From the NCBI GenBank assembly GCA_002441395.1, contig DJVZ01000022.1, positions 1 to 64,000 on the forward strand: 64,000 nt of DNA. Direction: 5' to 3'. The stretch comes from Spirochaetaceae bacterium UBA6243. GTDB lineage: Bacteria > Spirochaetota > Spirochaetia > Treponematales > Rectinemataceae. Of the stretch, positions 33,339-43,104 are shown piece after piece (within the stretch, counting starts at the first letter, position 1; every line of letters begins with the position of its first letter). The notes beneath the pieces were generated by a model. It did not search any database, was not told where the DNA came from, and worked only from the letters and a program-made list of their open reading frames with translations. The translations under genes and the position numbers were made by a program.

Positions 33339-34325
33339 TCAGACAGTGTAGTCCGAAAGCTCCTGACGCTGTTTTATTTTTTCAAGCGCCTGTTCCTGAA
33401 TCTGGCGGACCCGCTCACGGGTAATGCCGAGGGCACGTCCAGTCTCTTCGAGGGTCTTCGGCCCCTCACCATTGAGGCCATATCTCAGCTGCAAGACAAT
33501 CTGCTCCCGCTCTGATAAAGAATACATGACATACCGTATCAATTCCTGCATCGTCGCCGTAAATGCCTGGCTGAATGGATCAGGCGTTTTCTCATCTTTG
33601 ATACTGTCGGCGAGGCTTCCATTCTTTTCTTCGTCCAAATTCAAGTCAAGGCTGGAGGTGCCCTGTGCAAATTGCATCGCGCTTGCCACTTTATTTTGAG
33701 AAATGCCTGATTTTTCTGCAATCTCGGCCGCGTTTGGATCCCGGCCAAGCTCCTGTACAAGCTCTTTGGCGGACGCGTAGCATCGCCTGATAGTATTCAG
33801 CATATGAATCGGCAAGCGTACGATTCGGCTTTGATCTACAAGGCATTTGATGATTGCCTGACGTATCCACCAGCTCGCATACGTGGAAAAGCGATATCCT
33901 CTGCGATAATCGAAGCGATTTACTGCCTCGATAAGTCCGATATTGCCTTCATCGATGAGGTCCAGAAGGTTCACGCCGCGCATTTGATATCCTTTTGCAA
34001 TCGATACCACTAAGCGAAGATTGGAGGTAATGAGCAATTCTCTTGTGATTCTCAGTTCGTCAGCAACACGCTTCCTGTTTTGCGCAAGAATGTCATCGTG
34101 GGGATTTTTCGCGAGCTCTATGTCTGAATTCTGGACGGATGCACCAAGCTCGTCGAGTCTGGCACCTAAGTCCTTTTCCTGTTCGGCATTAAGCAGAGGA
34201 TATTTTGAAATTTGGCGAAGATAAAGGCTGAGCGGGTCGAGTTCGCTCATCGGTTCTTCGCCTGCATCCCTCCGTGTGGGCCGCTTGGAATTGCCCTCTG
34301 CATCGCAGTCCACCTGGTCGCTCAT
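33339..34325 (-). CDS. RNA polymerase sigma factor, sigma-70 family (group 2-like)
   Basis: Transcription initiation factor, 328 aa. Region 1.2 (DPLSLYLRQISKYPLLNAEQE), region 2 (LRLVVSIAKGYQMRGVNLLDLIDEGNIGLIEAVNRFDYRRGYRFSTYASWWIRQAI in pieces), region 3 and region 4 (LEETGRALGITRERVRQIQ) are complete. There is no long region 1.1, so it is probably an alternative (RpoS-like) rather than the main factor. The ribosome site AAGGAAGAAGC precedes the ATG. It has its own predicted promoter and lies 80 nt after the LysM gene on the same strand. Confidence 0.92.
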   Translation of the reverse strand: MSDQVDCDAEGNSKRPTRRDAGEEPMSELDPLSLYLRQISKYPLLNAEQEKDLGARLDELGASVQNSDIELAKNPHDDILAQNRKRVADELRITRELLITSNLRLVVSIAKGYQMRGVNLLDLIDEGNIGLIEAVNRFDYRRGYRFSTYASWWIRQAIIKCLVDQSRIVRLPIHMLNTIRRCYASAKELVQELGRDPNAAEIAEKSGISQNKVASAMQFAQGTSSLDLNLDEEKNGSLADSIKDEKTPDPFSQAFTATMQELIRYVMYSLSEREQIVLQLRYGLNGEGPKTLEETGRALGITRERVRQIQEQALEKIKQRQELSDYTV

Positions 34326-34363
34326 GCTTCTTCCTTCAATGCAACTTCACACTGTTTGCATAC

Positions 34364-34392
34364 AATGTAGAATGACGCCGCACAGAAAACAA
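34364..34392 (-). promoter_or_regulatory. Predicted promoter of the sigma factor gene
   Basis: Minus strand TTGTTT (34387-34392), 17-nt spacer, TACATT (34364-34369), in the 80-nt gap after the LysM gene. It allows expression separate from the gene upstream. Confidence 0.5.
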
Positions 34393-34405
34393 GAGGCGCG
34401 CTGAA

Positions 34406-35437
34406 TTATTCCCGGGGTGCAAGCGATGGATCGACGGGCTGCCCGTTGCGAAATACGAAAAAATAGGCGATTGGGCTACCCTCTTTTGTATCGAGTCCAA
34501 CCTTTGCAATAGTCTTGCCAGGTTCAATATTTTCCCCTGTCTTTACAAGAATTGACTCGTTTCCGCCATAGACATAGACGAAACCTGATTTAGACTGAAT
34601 AAACACTACCTCACCAAAGCCTCGGGAAGGTCCTGCCGAGACAACCATACCAGACGCTACGGCTTTCACCGATGCGCCCCGATTCGTCTGAAACATAATC
34701 CCTTCAAGCTTGCCACTCATATACTGGCCTTTTCCGTCAACCGGCCAGCTCAACAGGGCGTCGGTTGCACGCGGCGCCGAAGCCTCAGCCTTGGCATTGG
34801 GCGCAGAACTCGAGACGCTTGCAGGGGAAGTGGGCGGCGTTGAAGATGGCGTGACTGCAGGAGCTGGAGCGGACGGCGCTGGTACAGTCGTTGGCGCCGG
34901 TGCGGACGGCGCCGCATTTGCTGTTTGTGCCCCGGCGGCAGAGCTTCCTTTTGCCCCGGCTGCAGCGCTTGCGGCGGGCGGCACACTGTTGGCGGACGCA
35001 ACTGAGCTTGGCTGAGGGGAAGCTGTCGTATTCGAAGGAGGATTGAGCTGTGCCACTTGTGAGGCGCCGCTTCCCTTTTCAGGAATGACAAGCACATCAC
35101 CGACTCTGAGTATGTAGGAATCGGACAAATCGTTTGCCGACTTCAATTCCTGAATTGAAATGTCATATTTCTTTGCTATGCCGTAATATGTCTCGCCTTT
35201 CGCGACGATGTGGGCTTGGGGGATGAGAAGCACTATGCCTGGACGAATTTTGGACGGATCCGTGATGCCATTGATATTGGCGAGCATTTCATACGGTATA
35301 GAGTAGCTCTTCGCAATTGAATAGAGCGTTTCACCTGTTTGGATGACGTGGTATTCCTGCTCTGCACCACAGAGTGTAAGAGGCATGCTTAAGAGGGAAA
35401 AAAGAAGGATCGATGTCACAAAAACTCGTCTTGCCAT
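34406..35437 (-). CDS. Exported LysM protein with degenerate M23 (LytM) domain
   Basis: Envelope protein of 343 aa. A signal peptide (MARRVFVTSILLFSLLSM..., likely cut after CGA) is followed by two LysM domains (about 29-72 and 75-119) that bind peptidoglycan. Next come a low-complexity Ala/Pro/Ser linker of about 110 residues and an M23-like domain. The zinc ligands are missing: the HxGxD position reads KLEGIMFQ and the HxH is absent. It is thus likely a non-catalytic activator of amidases, as NlpD/EnvC are. Start at 35437 preferred, since the ATG at 35464 falls between the -35 and -10 of a good promoter. Confidence 0.85.
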   Translation of the reverse strand: MARRVFVTSILLFSLLSMPLTLCGAEQEYHVIQTGETLYSIAKSYSIPYEMLANINGITDPSKIRPGIVLLIPQAHIVAKGETYYGIAKKYDISIQELKSANDLSDSYILRVGDVLVIPEKGSGASQVAQLNPPSNTTASPQPSSVASANSVPPAASAAAGAKGSSAAGAQTANAAPSAPAPTTVPAPSAPAPAVTPSSTPPTSPASVSSSAPNAKAEASAPRATDALLSWPVDGKGQYMSGKLEGIMFQTNRGASVKAVASGMVVSAGPSRGFGEVVFIQSKSGFVYVYGGNESILVKTGENIEPGKTIAKVGLDTKEGSPIAYFFVFRNGQPVDPSLAPRE

Positions 35438-35453
35438 ATATTGTCCCGCTTTA

Positions 35454-35482
35454 TTTATCGGCATTCCCGGACTGCTTGTGAA
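35454..35482 (-). promoter_or_regulatory. Predicted promoter of the LysM gene
   Basis: Minus strand TTCACA (35477-35482), 17-nt spacer, GATAAA (35454-35459). It ends about 16 nt before the chosen ATG at 35437. Its -35 overlaps the edge of the hairpin at 35481-35518. Confidence 0.45.
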
Positions 35483-35518
35483 GAAAGAATTTGTTTGAGC
35501 AACAAAAAATTCTTTCTT
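35481..35518. repeat. 12-bp inverted repeat between divergent LysM and pfp genes
   Basis: AAGAAAGAATTT (35481-35492) and AAATTCTTTCTT (35507-35518) are perfectly complementary around a 14-nt loop. It sits in a divergent gap, where no gene ends, so a terminator role is unlikely on the plus strand. It touches the -35 of the LysM promoter and is about 65 nt upstream of the pfp promoter; an operator is possible. Confidence 0.5.
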
Positions 35519-35581
35519 CTTTAATTTTCGGCAGAAAGCACTTCATGCCACAAATCCCCCCGCGAGAGACTCCCGGTACTC

Positions 35582-35610
35582 TTTTCAACGCATGGCCAAA
35601 ACGGTAAAAT
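35582..35610 (+). promoter_or_regulatory. Predicted promoter of the pfp-lolA-rodZ-rimO-uvrD operon
   Basis: TTTTCA (35582-35587), 17-nt spacer, TAAAAT (35605-35610), 33 nt before the pfp ATG, which has AAAGAGG as ribosome site. Confidence 0.5.
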
Positions 35611-35643
35611 ACACAGGATATTCTTTCAAAGAGGTATGATAAG

Positions 35644-37305
35644 ATGCTTGAACAATCTTCGCTTCACACGGCACGATATGCATATGTCCCCAAGGTACCT
35701 GAAATATTTCTTGAACCGGTATTAAACATTAAAGCACTCCCCACCGAAACTGTCGAACCTGAAAAAGACCGTGAGGCTTTAAAGAGGACCTTCCCCAACA
35801 GCTACGGCAAGCCGGCGGTAAAATTCATCAAAGGCGAGGGAGCCCTCGAAGAGAAGGCATTCACCGTTGGCGTCATTCTTTCTGGCGGCCCCGCCGCAGG
35901 TGGTCATAACGTGATAGCGGGCCTTTTCGATGCCCTTAAAAAGGCAAATTCCCAGTCAAGACTCCTTGGCTTTAAGGGCGGTCCGTCAGGCCTCATCGAT
36001 GGCAAATACATAGAATTGACCTCAGAGATAGTCGACCAGTATCGCAATACCGGGGGATTCGACATCATTGGCTCCGGCAGAACCAAGATTGAAACGCCGG
36101 AACAACTTGAAAAATCTTTCGAAAACGTCAGACAGCTCAATCTGGATGCGCTCGTCGTGATCGGAGGGGACGACTCCAATACCAACGCCGCACTCCTGTC
36201 CGAATATTTTATTCAGAAAGGCGCTCCCCTCACCGTGGTCGGCGTGCCGAAGACTATCGACGGGGATCTGAAAAATGAATGGATTGAGACTTCTTTCGGA
36301 TTCGACACCGCTATAAAGGTATACTCGGAGCTCATCGGCAATATATGCAGAGACGCCGCGTCCGGCCGCAAATACTGGCACTTCATAAAACTGATGGGGC
36401 GCTCCGCCTCACACATAGCCCTCGAATGCGCCTTCCAGACAAGGCCGAACATTGCCCTTATTTCAGAAGAAGTGGAAGCCAGGCACATGAGCCTGTCACA
36501 GATTGTCGAAATAATTGCGGACGCCATCGCGGCCCGTGCGGCAAAAGGTGAAAACTTCGGCGTCATCATTATTCCGGAGGGACTCATAGAATTCATCCCC
36601 GAGATCAAAGTGCTGATCGCCCAGATCAATGACATCATCGCGTCAGCGGGGACCGAATATGAATCCCTGTCAAAGGGAGAGACCCAGCGGGCCTTCATCC
36701 TCTCACGCCTGCCTGCGGAAAGTGCCCAGCTTTTCTCGAATCTTCCGGAATCGATACAGACACAGCTCTGTTGGGACAGAGACCCTCATGGCAATGTTCA
36801 GGTATCAAGAATTGAGACGGAAAAGCTGCTCGTCGAGATGACTTCCCGCAAGCTGCAGGAGATGGCCGCTTCAGGGGTTTATAAGGGGAAATTCGATTAT
36901 CAGACTCATTTTTTCGGCTATGAAGGGCGCTGCGCTTTCCCCTCGAATTTCGATGCTGACTACTGCTATTCGCTCGGCTACGATGCATGCTTGCTCATAC
37001 TGCACAGACTCACCGGATATATCGCCGCGATCAGGAATCTCTCAGGGCACCCTAAAGACTGGCTGCCGGGAGGTATTCCTATCGTTTCCATGATGAACAT
37101 CGAGCATAGGCATGGGAAAGAAAAGCCCGTGATAAAGAAGGCGCTCGTCGATCTCGAAGGAAAACCTTTCAAGGCTTTTTCGGCTGTGCGTGATAAATGG
37201 GCCCTTTCATCAGACTACCGAATACCCGGCAGCATCCAATATTTTGGTCCTCCTGCGATTACCGATGCTCCGTCTATAATTTTACAACTGGAGCAACATT
37301 CGTGA
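35644..37305 (+). CDS. pfp: Diphosphate-fructose-6-phosphate 1-phosphotransferase (PPi-PFK)
   Basis: Reversible PPi-driven phosphofructokinase of glycolysis, 553 aa, the long form known from spirochaetes and plants. The phosphoryl-donor motif is GGDDS at 174-178, where ATP enzymes have GGDGS, and the catalytic segment is PKTIDGD at 202-208; both indicate PPi use. [11 protein letters not shown] and the [10 protein letters not shown] start are also visible. It is the first gene of a five-gene unit and overlaps lolA by GTGA. No ATP-PFK is seen in the window. Confidence 0.94.
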   Translation: MLEQSSLHTARYAYVPKVPEIFLEPVLNIKALPTETVEPEKDREALKRTFPNSYGKPAVKFIKGEGALEEKAFTVGVILSGGPAAGGHNVIAGLFDALKKANSQSRLLGFKGGPSGLIDGKYIELTSEIVDQYRNTGGFDIIGSGRTKIETPEQLEKSFENVRQLNLDALVVIGGDDSNTNAALLSEYFIQKGAPLTVVGVPKTIDGDLKNEWIETSFGFDTAIKVYSELIGNICRDAASGRKYWHFIKLMGRSASHIALECAFQTRPNIALISEEVEARHMSLSQIVEIIADAIAARAAKGENFGVIIIPEGLIEFIPEIKVLIAQINDIIASAGTEYESLSKGETQRAFILSRLPAESAQLFSNLPESIQTQLCWDRDPHGNVQVSRIETEKLLVEMTSRKLQEMAASGVYKGKFDYQTHFFGYEGRCAFPSNFDADYCYSLGYDACLLILHRLTGYIAAIRNLSGHPKDWLPGGIPIVSMMNIEHRHGKEKPVIKKALVDLEGKPFKAFSAVRDKWALSSDYRIPGSIQYFGPPAITDAPSIILQLEQHS

Positions 37306-37988
37306 AACGGACAAAATTCGCAATCATCGCGTGGTTAGTTGTCGGATTTGCAAGTGTAGCGGGCGCAGGCGCCCAGACGTTGCTGACCGCGGATCAATTT
37401 TTTGCGCGCCTGGCCGATAAATACTCTACGGTCTCCGATTATCAGGCAGATGTGCAGATTACAGCCGGCCATCAGCCCATGACAGGAAGTCTTATCTTTA
37501 AGTCGCCCACCCTTCTGCGCATCGATTTTTCTCAACCTGCCGATCAGGTTATCGTATTTGACGGAAAGACGCTTCTTGTATATTTGCCGCAGTATCGGGC
37601 AGTACTGCGCCAGGATGCGGGCGATCAGGGTGTCTCTCTGGGATCGGCGACGCTGGCATCAAAAGAGGGCCTGTCACTGCTCCGGCGCAATTATACCATC
37701 GGCTGGGAGCACAGCCCGAACCAGGAACCACTCGACCCAGGCTCAAATGAGCAGGTGTACCGGCTGATGCTCTCCAGAAAAAGCGTGTCCGAGGGATACA
37801 AGAATATCCGGCTTTCGGTGAGCGCCGATACAATGCTCATCCGCAGACTCGAGGGATGGACGGTCTCGAATGACAAGATTGGTTTTGACTTTCAGAATAT
37901 CAGACTGAATCAGGGGATCAATGAGGACAAATTTGGCTATGATGCACCTGCGAGTGCAAATGTATACAACAATTTTCTGTTCCAGTAA
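37302..37988 (+). CDS. LolA-like outer-membrane lipoprotein carrier protein
   Basis: Periplasmic carrier moving lipoproteins to the outer membrane, 228 aa. The signal peptide is [25 protein letters not shown]. The mature part starts with [23 protein letters not shown] and has [29 protein letters not shown], typical of the LolA half-barrel. Start is GTG at 37302, four nt inside the pfp stop, with GGAG upstream; longer ATG starts would lie inside pfp. The window encodes several lipoproteins that could be its cargo. Confidence 0.85.
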   Translation: MKRTKFAIIAWLVVGFASVAGAGAQTLLTADQFFARLADKYSTVSDYQADVQITAGHQPMTGSLIFKSPTLLRIDFSQPADQVIVFDGKTLLVYLPQYRAVLRQDAGDQGVSLGSATLASKEGLSLLRRNYTIGWEHSPNQEPLDPGSNEQVYRLMLSRKSVSEGYKNIRLSVSADTMLIRRLEGWTVSNDKIGFDFQNIRLNQGINEDKFGYDAPASANVYNNFLFQ

Positions 37989-38015
37989 GAGGAACGGCAG
38001 GCGCAGGGGGCGGTG

Positions 38016-39539
38016 ATGGGAAAGGTTGGGAGCATATTTCGTGATGCCCGCTTGGGAAAAGGGCTTACCCTGGATCAGGTGTCGGACGAGACCAATATAA
38101 GCAAGCGCTTTTTGCAAGGCATCGAGGCTGACAATTTTGAGGGCTTCCCGGGTGAGGTGTACATCCTCGGCTTTCTGAGAAATTACGCTGAATTTCTTGG
38201 CCTCGACGCGCTGCAAATAGTTGCCCGCTATCGGCTGAATGAGGTACCGCAGGAATCGGGGCAAGCCGAAAGCCCATCCCCCTCTGCTGAAGCCAGGACG
38301 CCGGATGCTCCCGAAAAAGTTCAGGCAACAGAACCTCAAAAGCCTTCCTCTTCTCCCTTAACCGAAGCGTCAGAAAAAAACCACGTTGCTCAGGCTCAAG
38401 ACCTGGCCCCGGCTCCCTCCCCAAAAGCGGCGGAGGAAGAGTCAACCACTCAGACACCTTCTCTCTTCTCTGAGGCCGAAGAGGCAGAAAACCTTCTTTC
38501 GTCTTCGTCGGAAAAGAAAAAAACCGCAGCGACGAAAAAAAAGCGTCGGGCAAAACCTGATGCTCAGGAGAAGCGGGGGAAAGATGAAACCACCCCACAC
38601 GCGCTCGGGCTCAAGGAAGAGGCCTCGTCCTCAGGCCAGGCTCCACAGCCTCAAAGCCTCTCCAAACCAGAGCCCGTAAAACCCTTAAAAAGCGAAAACA
38701 CCCATATTCAAGCCGGAAGAATTCTGCCCTTCGTTCTAGTAGGCATTGTGCTCATCATCGCCGCAATCAGTATTATACCCAAGCTCAACTTGCCTGCCGG
38801 AACAAGCCGCACACCGGCGGAATACCATGCAGAAGGCTTGCCGTTTGAGCAGCGCCTGTACCCTCAAGATAAAGTCTATCTGCCGCTTGGCGATGACTTT
38901 ATATCGATCACCCTCAGATCCATCAAAGACAAGGTCACCTTTGATACTCCTTACGGAGCCTTGACAGCAGGGTTGAATGAGGAAGCCGTGATAAATCCTT
39001 CGGCTGACAATGAGCGGCTCATCGCCACAGTAATGGACTACGCTCCAAACGCATCCCAAAACGGCGCCCTTGTGCACTTCGATGCAAAAGAGGCGCTTTC
39101 TCAATCGGAATCCCCAGGCGATATCCTTGTGCCTGCGGGATCCGGCTCAGCCTCTGGATCGCAGGGCTCCCCAGCGATCCAGCCAAGCCCGTCACTACAA
39201 GGACAAGCGGAGCCCGCAGTGCTTTTCAGAAGTTCAGGGGGGCCCCATCCTTTTTACGTCAATATCAGTTTCATGTCACCAGTTCTGTTCCGCTATGAAG
39301 CGGACAGAAAAGAGTGGGTCGAAAAATACTACCGCAAGGGAGAGTCCGTCACCGTCAATGCTGCAAACAGCATTACCTTCTGGACGGCAAATGCACAGGC
39401 GGTAAAGGTGAGCGTCTTTCAATCCGCGGGCAAATCGACAGAGCTCGTGATGGGAGGACCGGGCGAAATCGCCGTCCAGCGCCTGTCATGGTCGAACGCT
39501 CAAGGTGGCTGGGCAATGGTCGCCGCGCCACTGGACTGA
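38016..39539 (+). CDS. RodZ-like transmembrane HTH protein
   Basis: Cell-shape protein linking MreB to the membrane (family role), 507 aa. The N-terminal cytosolic HTH domain is at about 1-75 (GSIFRDARLGKGLTLDQVSDETNISKR in parts, then YILGFLRNYAEFLGLD). A long charged and Pro/Ser-rich linker with Lys-rich stretches runs to residue 235. One membrane segment is at about 236-256, followed by a periplasmic region ending in a DUF4115-like domain (KEWVEKYYRKGESVTVNA). Start at the ATG 27 nt after lolA. The linker is longer than in E. coli RodZ. Confidence 0.82.
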   Translation: MGKVGSIFRDARLGKGLTLDQVSDETNISKRFLQGIEADNFEGFPGEVYILGFLRNYAEFLGLDALQIVARYRLNEVPQESGQAESPSPSAEARTPDAPEKVQATEPQKPSSSPLTEASEKNHVAQAQDLAPAPSPKAAEEESTTQTPSLFSEAEEAENLLSSSSEKKKTAATKKKRRAKPDAQEKRGKDETTPHALGLKEEASSSGQAPQPQSLSKPEPVKPLKSENTHIQAGRILPFVLVGIVLIIAAISIIPKLNLPAGTSRTPAEYHAEGLPFEQRLYPQDKVYLPLGDDFISITLRSIKDKVTFDTPYGALTAGLNEEAVINPSADNERLIATVMDYAPNASQNGALVHFDAKEALSQSESPGDILVPAGSGSASGSQGSPAIQPSPSLQGQAEPAVLFRSSGGPHPFYVNISFMSPVLFRYEADRKEWVEKYYRKGESVTVNAANSITFWTANAQAVKVSVFQSAGKSTELVMGGPGEIAVQRLSWSNAQGGWAMVAAPLD

Positions 39540-39589
39540 CCCGACGGGGGGACTCTCCAAATACCCCCAATGCCGGAAAAGGAAATCCT

Positions 39590-40921
39590 ATGCCCACATT
39601 CTATATCGATCAGCATGGCTGCGCAAAAAACCAAGTGGATGGCGAGGAAATCAGCGCCCGTCTCATTGACGCAGGATTCTCTGTCGTGGAGTCGCCGGAG
39701 AATGCCGATGTCATAATCATAAATACCTGCGGCTTCATCGAAGATGCAAAAAAAGAATCGATCAGCGCCATTGTTGACACAAAAAAACGCTGGCCGGGGA
39801 AAAAAGTGATTGCGGCGGGCTGTCTTTCCCAGCGCTACCCGGAGGTGCTCTTCAGCGACATGCCAGAAGCGGACGGCGTTTTCGGCAACGGAGACCTCTC
39901 GCTGATACCGGGCGCTGTCGAAAAAGTCGTACACGGGACGAGGGAGCTTCTGAAGACGCCTCAGCAGAGAAACATGCCCCTCGCCTGTTACCCCCGTAAG
40001 GCATTTTTCGATTATCCTGGGACAGCTCATATAAAAATCACAGAAGGCTGTTCGAATCACTGCGGCTACTGTGCGATCCCCCTTATCCGCGGAGAACTGC
40101 GCTCAAGGGATATTGCGGATATCGTCTCCGAAGCGCAGGGGCTGCTCGACAGAGGGGTGTTTGAAATCGTCCTCATAGGACAGGACCTCGGCAACTACGG
40201 CAAAGACCTTGAAGGAAGGTGTATGCTCCCCGATTTGCTCAGTGCGTTCGCTGAGATTAAAGAAAATTTTCGCGTACGCGTGCTCTACATCCACCCCGAC
40301 CACTTTCCACATGAAATATTGCCGATTATCAAGGGGGACAGCCGGTTCGCCCCCTACTTCGACCTGCCTTTTCAGCACGCCTCTGCGTCTGTGCTCCGGA
40401 GCATGAACCGTCAGGGTTCCACGGAGATATATCTCGGGCTCATCGAGCGGATACGGGCTGAATTGCCTTTCGCGATGATCCGGTCCACCTTTCTCGTGGG
40501 ATTTCCCGGAGAGACAGAAGCTGACTTTTCTGCCCTGTTGGATTTTCAGAGAGCAGCCCAACTCGACTGGCTCGGGGCCTTTGCATATTCACGGGAAGAA
40601 AACACGCCCGCATATGACATGAAAAATCGCGTGCCAAAATCCGTCGCTCAGAAAAGAAAAGCGCTCGTCGAAGAAACGCAGGTCGCGATCACCGCCGAGA
40701 GACTGAAGCGCTTTATTGGTATGAGCGACCATTTCATTGTCGAGGAAGCCTTCGACCACGATAAACTCTGCATCGGGCGGGGATGGATGCAGGCTCCCGA
40801 GGTGGATGGAGTCACCCTCATCCACGCCGCACAAAAGCCCGGCGCGATTGTCGAGGCACACATAATTTCTGTGAATGGCGTCGATTTCAACGCGGTTTTA
40901 GAGTATACTGCGACAGTATGA
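39590..40921 (+). CDS. rimO: Ribosomal protein uS12 methylthiotransferase
   Basis: Radical SAM enzyme that thiomethylates an Asp of ribosomal protein S12. It has 443 aa. The N-terminal cluster cysteines are Cys11 (HGCAKNQVD), Cys47 (NTCGFI) and Cys78 (AGCLSQRY). The radical SAM motif is Cys154-x3-Cys158-x2-Cys161. FPHEILPII, LPFQHASASVLRSMNR and a C-terminal TRAM domain follow. RimO is favoured over MiaB by the short N-terminus and the order of motifs. Start at 39590 has AAAGGAAA upstream. It overlaps uvrD by ATGA. Confidence 0.92.
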   Translation: MPTFYIDQHGCAKNQVDGEEISARLIDAGFSVVESPENADVIIINTCGFIEDAKKESISAIVDTKKRWPGKKVIAAGCLSQRYPEVLFSDMPEADGVFGNGDLSLIPGAVEKVVHGTRELLKTPQQRNMPLACYPRKAFFDYPGTAHIKITEGCSNHCGYCAIPLIRGELRSRDIADIVSEAQGLLDRGVFEIVLIGQDLGNYGKDLEGRCMLPDLLSAFAEIKENFRVRVLYIHPDHFPHEILPIIKGDSRFAPYFDLPFQHASASVLRSMNRQGSTEIYLGLIERIRAELPFAMIRSTFLVGFPGETEADFSALLDFQRAAQLDWLGAFAYSREENTPAYDMKNRVPKSVAQKRKALVEETQVAITAERLKRFIGMSDHFIVEEAFDHDKLCIGRGWMQAPEVDGVTLIHAAQKPGAIVEAHIISVNGVDFNAVLEYTATV

Positions 40922-43092
40922 TATCCGGTCAAATTCCTGAGTACCTGCAGGGGCTCAATCCAGAACAGCTCGAAGCAGTCCGCGACGAGGGAACCCGACT
41001 CCTCATTCTTGCCGGGGCAGGCACAGGCAAGACAAGGGTCATCACGACAAAAATCGCCTATCTCGTGCGGGAAAAACATATTCTGCCCGAATCCATTCTC
41101 GCAGTGACCTTCACGAACAAGGCCGCGAACGAAATGCGTGAACGGGCCATGGACATCGAGCCCTCCTGCGAGCGGGCCATCATCCGGACATTTCATTCGT
41201 TTGGCGCCTGGTTCATGCGGCGCAATGTGCAGGCCTTCGATTTAAAGCGCGAATTCACCATCTATGACGATGATGATTCTGCCGAACTCGTCCATTCCAT
41301 ATTCCCGACATTTTCCAAAAGGGACTGCGGCGACTATGCGTTCCTGATCGCAAAGGCAAAAGACTATGGCTTGTCCCCGGATGCACCGAATCTCGGCTTT
41401 ATCAGTCAGCACCCTGAATTCCGACGCATTTACGCTGCGTACGAAGAGAGACTGCGGGCCACCGGCAATGTCGATTTCGGCGATTTGATCTTGATGCCCG
41501 CGCAGCTCCTCGAAAAAGACGAAGCGATACGGAACCGTACTCAACAGCGCTTCAGGGTCATCCTCGTCGATGAGTATCAGGATTCGAACATCGCCCAGTT
41601 CAGGCTTCTGCAGCAGCTTGCCAGTCCCGAGGCCATGCTCTGTGTCGTCGGCGACGACGATCAGTCGATCTACCGCTTCCGCGGCGCGGAAGTTCGGAAC
41701 ATACTCGGTTTCCAGACCATATTCCCGGGAACAAAACTGATCAAGCTTGAGCGCAATTACAGATCACATCAGAGCATACTCGATTTAGCCCACAGCATTG
41801 TCGCGCACAATGCGTCGAGGCTCGGAAAGAAGCTGTTGGCCACCCGCTCCGGAGGCACAAAACCCAAGCTCGCCATCCTCGACGATCAGGATCAGGAAAT
41901 CGAATACTGTGCGTATATTGCCCGGCAGCACCTGCAACATGGCGGACACTGGAGAGACATCGCCATCCTCTACCGGACGAACGCACAGTCCCTCGGCTTT
42001 GAGCGACTCTTCCCTCACTATGATATTCCGTACCGCATCGTCGGCGCGCTCCGCTTTTACGAACGCGAAGAGATCAAGGACATGCTCGCTTTCCTGGCAT
42101 TCCTCGCCAACCCAAGAGATGAGGTGTCCTTCAAGCGAATCGTGAATAAGCCCGCCAGAGGAATCGGGACAACTTCCATCGAAAAAATCGTCGCATCGGC
42201 ACTTCAAGATGACTCTGATCTGCTGGAAGCCTCGCACAAAGTGATACAAGAAGTCCATGGAAAGGGCAAAGACGGGCTCAGGCAATTCATTTCTCTTATC
42301 GGGGATGCAAAGACTTCTCTCGATAAAGGCGTGAATGATGAGGGAAACCTTGGCATGCTCGGCTCTCTCGTCGCCGATTTTGCCAAAAACAGCGGCCTCA
42401 TCGATTTTTATCGGGGGAAAGACAAGATTTCGGGCACACAAAAGGAAGAAAATATCGAAGAACTTGTCAATGCGGCCTCCGACTCTCCTCTCTCCGAAGA
42501 TGGGCTGCTGGAATTCTTAGATACGGTGATGCTCGACCAGTCACAGCAGAGAAATGACGCCAACGCCGACGCTGTCACCTTGATTACCATGCACAACACC
42601 AAAGGTCTCGAGTTTCCCGTCGTGATTGTCACCGGGCTCGAACAGGGGCTTTTCCCTCGGAATGATGAAGAGGGCGATGATATCGAGGAGCAGCGGCGCT
42701 TATTCTATGTCGCGGTGACACGGGCAAAAGAACAGCTCTATTTGACGGCCTGCCGGTGGCGCCGACTGCATGGACGGCTCTTCGAGACTGTTCCAAGTCG
42801 CTTTCTGACCGAAATTGATTCTGAACTCTATGATTTATGGGGAGCCTCAGGACGGCCAGCCCAGGCAGCATATACGCACAGGACGCCGGGCCGTGAACAC
42901 TACGACACTACGACAAAGGCCGAATGGGCGCCCGGGATGACGGTATACCACGACGAATATGGAAATGGAACGGTTATAAAAGTGACACCATCCCAGAGCG
43001 CCGGAGCCCTCGTCATTGTGAAGTTCGAGTCAGGGAAAGTCGCGCAATTCTTTCCTAAATATACAAAAAAACTGGAAAAAGTCGAGCATTGA
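40918..43092 (+). CDS. uvrD: UvrD/PcrA-type superfamily 1 DNA helicase
   Basis: 3'-5' DNA helicase for repair and replication restart, 724 aa. All SF1A motifs are visible: Walker A GAGTGKT at 33-39, TFTNKAANEM (Ia), VDEYQDSN (II), GDDDQSIYRFRGA (III), LERNYRS (IV), VTLITMHNTKGLEFPVV (V) and FYVAVTRAKEQL (VI). The C-terminal 60 residues (MTVYHDEYGNGTVIKV) match the PcrA-type RNA-polymerase-interacting Tudor-like tail. Start overlaps the rimO stop. It ends the operon 12 nt from the convergent transporter gene. Confidence 0.94.
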   Translation: MISGQIPEYLQGLNPEQLEAVRDEGTRLLILAGAGTGKTRVITTKIAYLVREKHILPESILAVTFTNKAANEMRERAMDIEPSCERAIIRTFHSFGAWFMRRNVQAFDLKREFTIYDDDDSAELVHSIFPTFSKRDCGDYAFLIAKAKDYGLSPDAPNLGFISQHPEFRRIYAAYEERLRATGNVDFGDLILMPAQLLEKDEAIRNRTQQRFRVILVDEYQDSNIAQFRLLQQLASPEAMLCVVGDDDQSIYRFRGAEVRNILGFQTIFPGTKLIKLERNYRSHQSILDLAHSIVAHNASRLGKKLLATRSGGTKPKLAILDDQDQEIEYCAYIARQHLQHGGHWRDIAILYRTNAQSLGFERLFPHYDIPYRIVGALRFYEREEIKDMLAFLAFLANPRDEVSFKRIVNKPARGIGTTSIEKIVASALQDDSDLLEASHKVIQEVHGKGKDGLRQFISLIGDAKTSLDKGVNDEGNLGMLGSLVADFAKNSGLIDFYRGKDKISGTQKEENIEELVNAASDSPLSEDGLLEFLDTVMLDQSQQRNDANADAVTLITMHNTKGLEFPVVIVTGLEQGLFPRNDEEGDDIEEQRRLFYVAVTRAKEQLYLTACRWRRLHGRLFETVPSRFLTEIDSELYDLWGASGRPAQAAYTHRTPGREHYDTTTKAEWAPGMTVYHDEYGNGTVIKVTPSQSAGALVIVKFESGKVAQFFPKYTKKLEKVEH

Positions 43093-43104
43093 CTTCAGTG
43101 TGCT

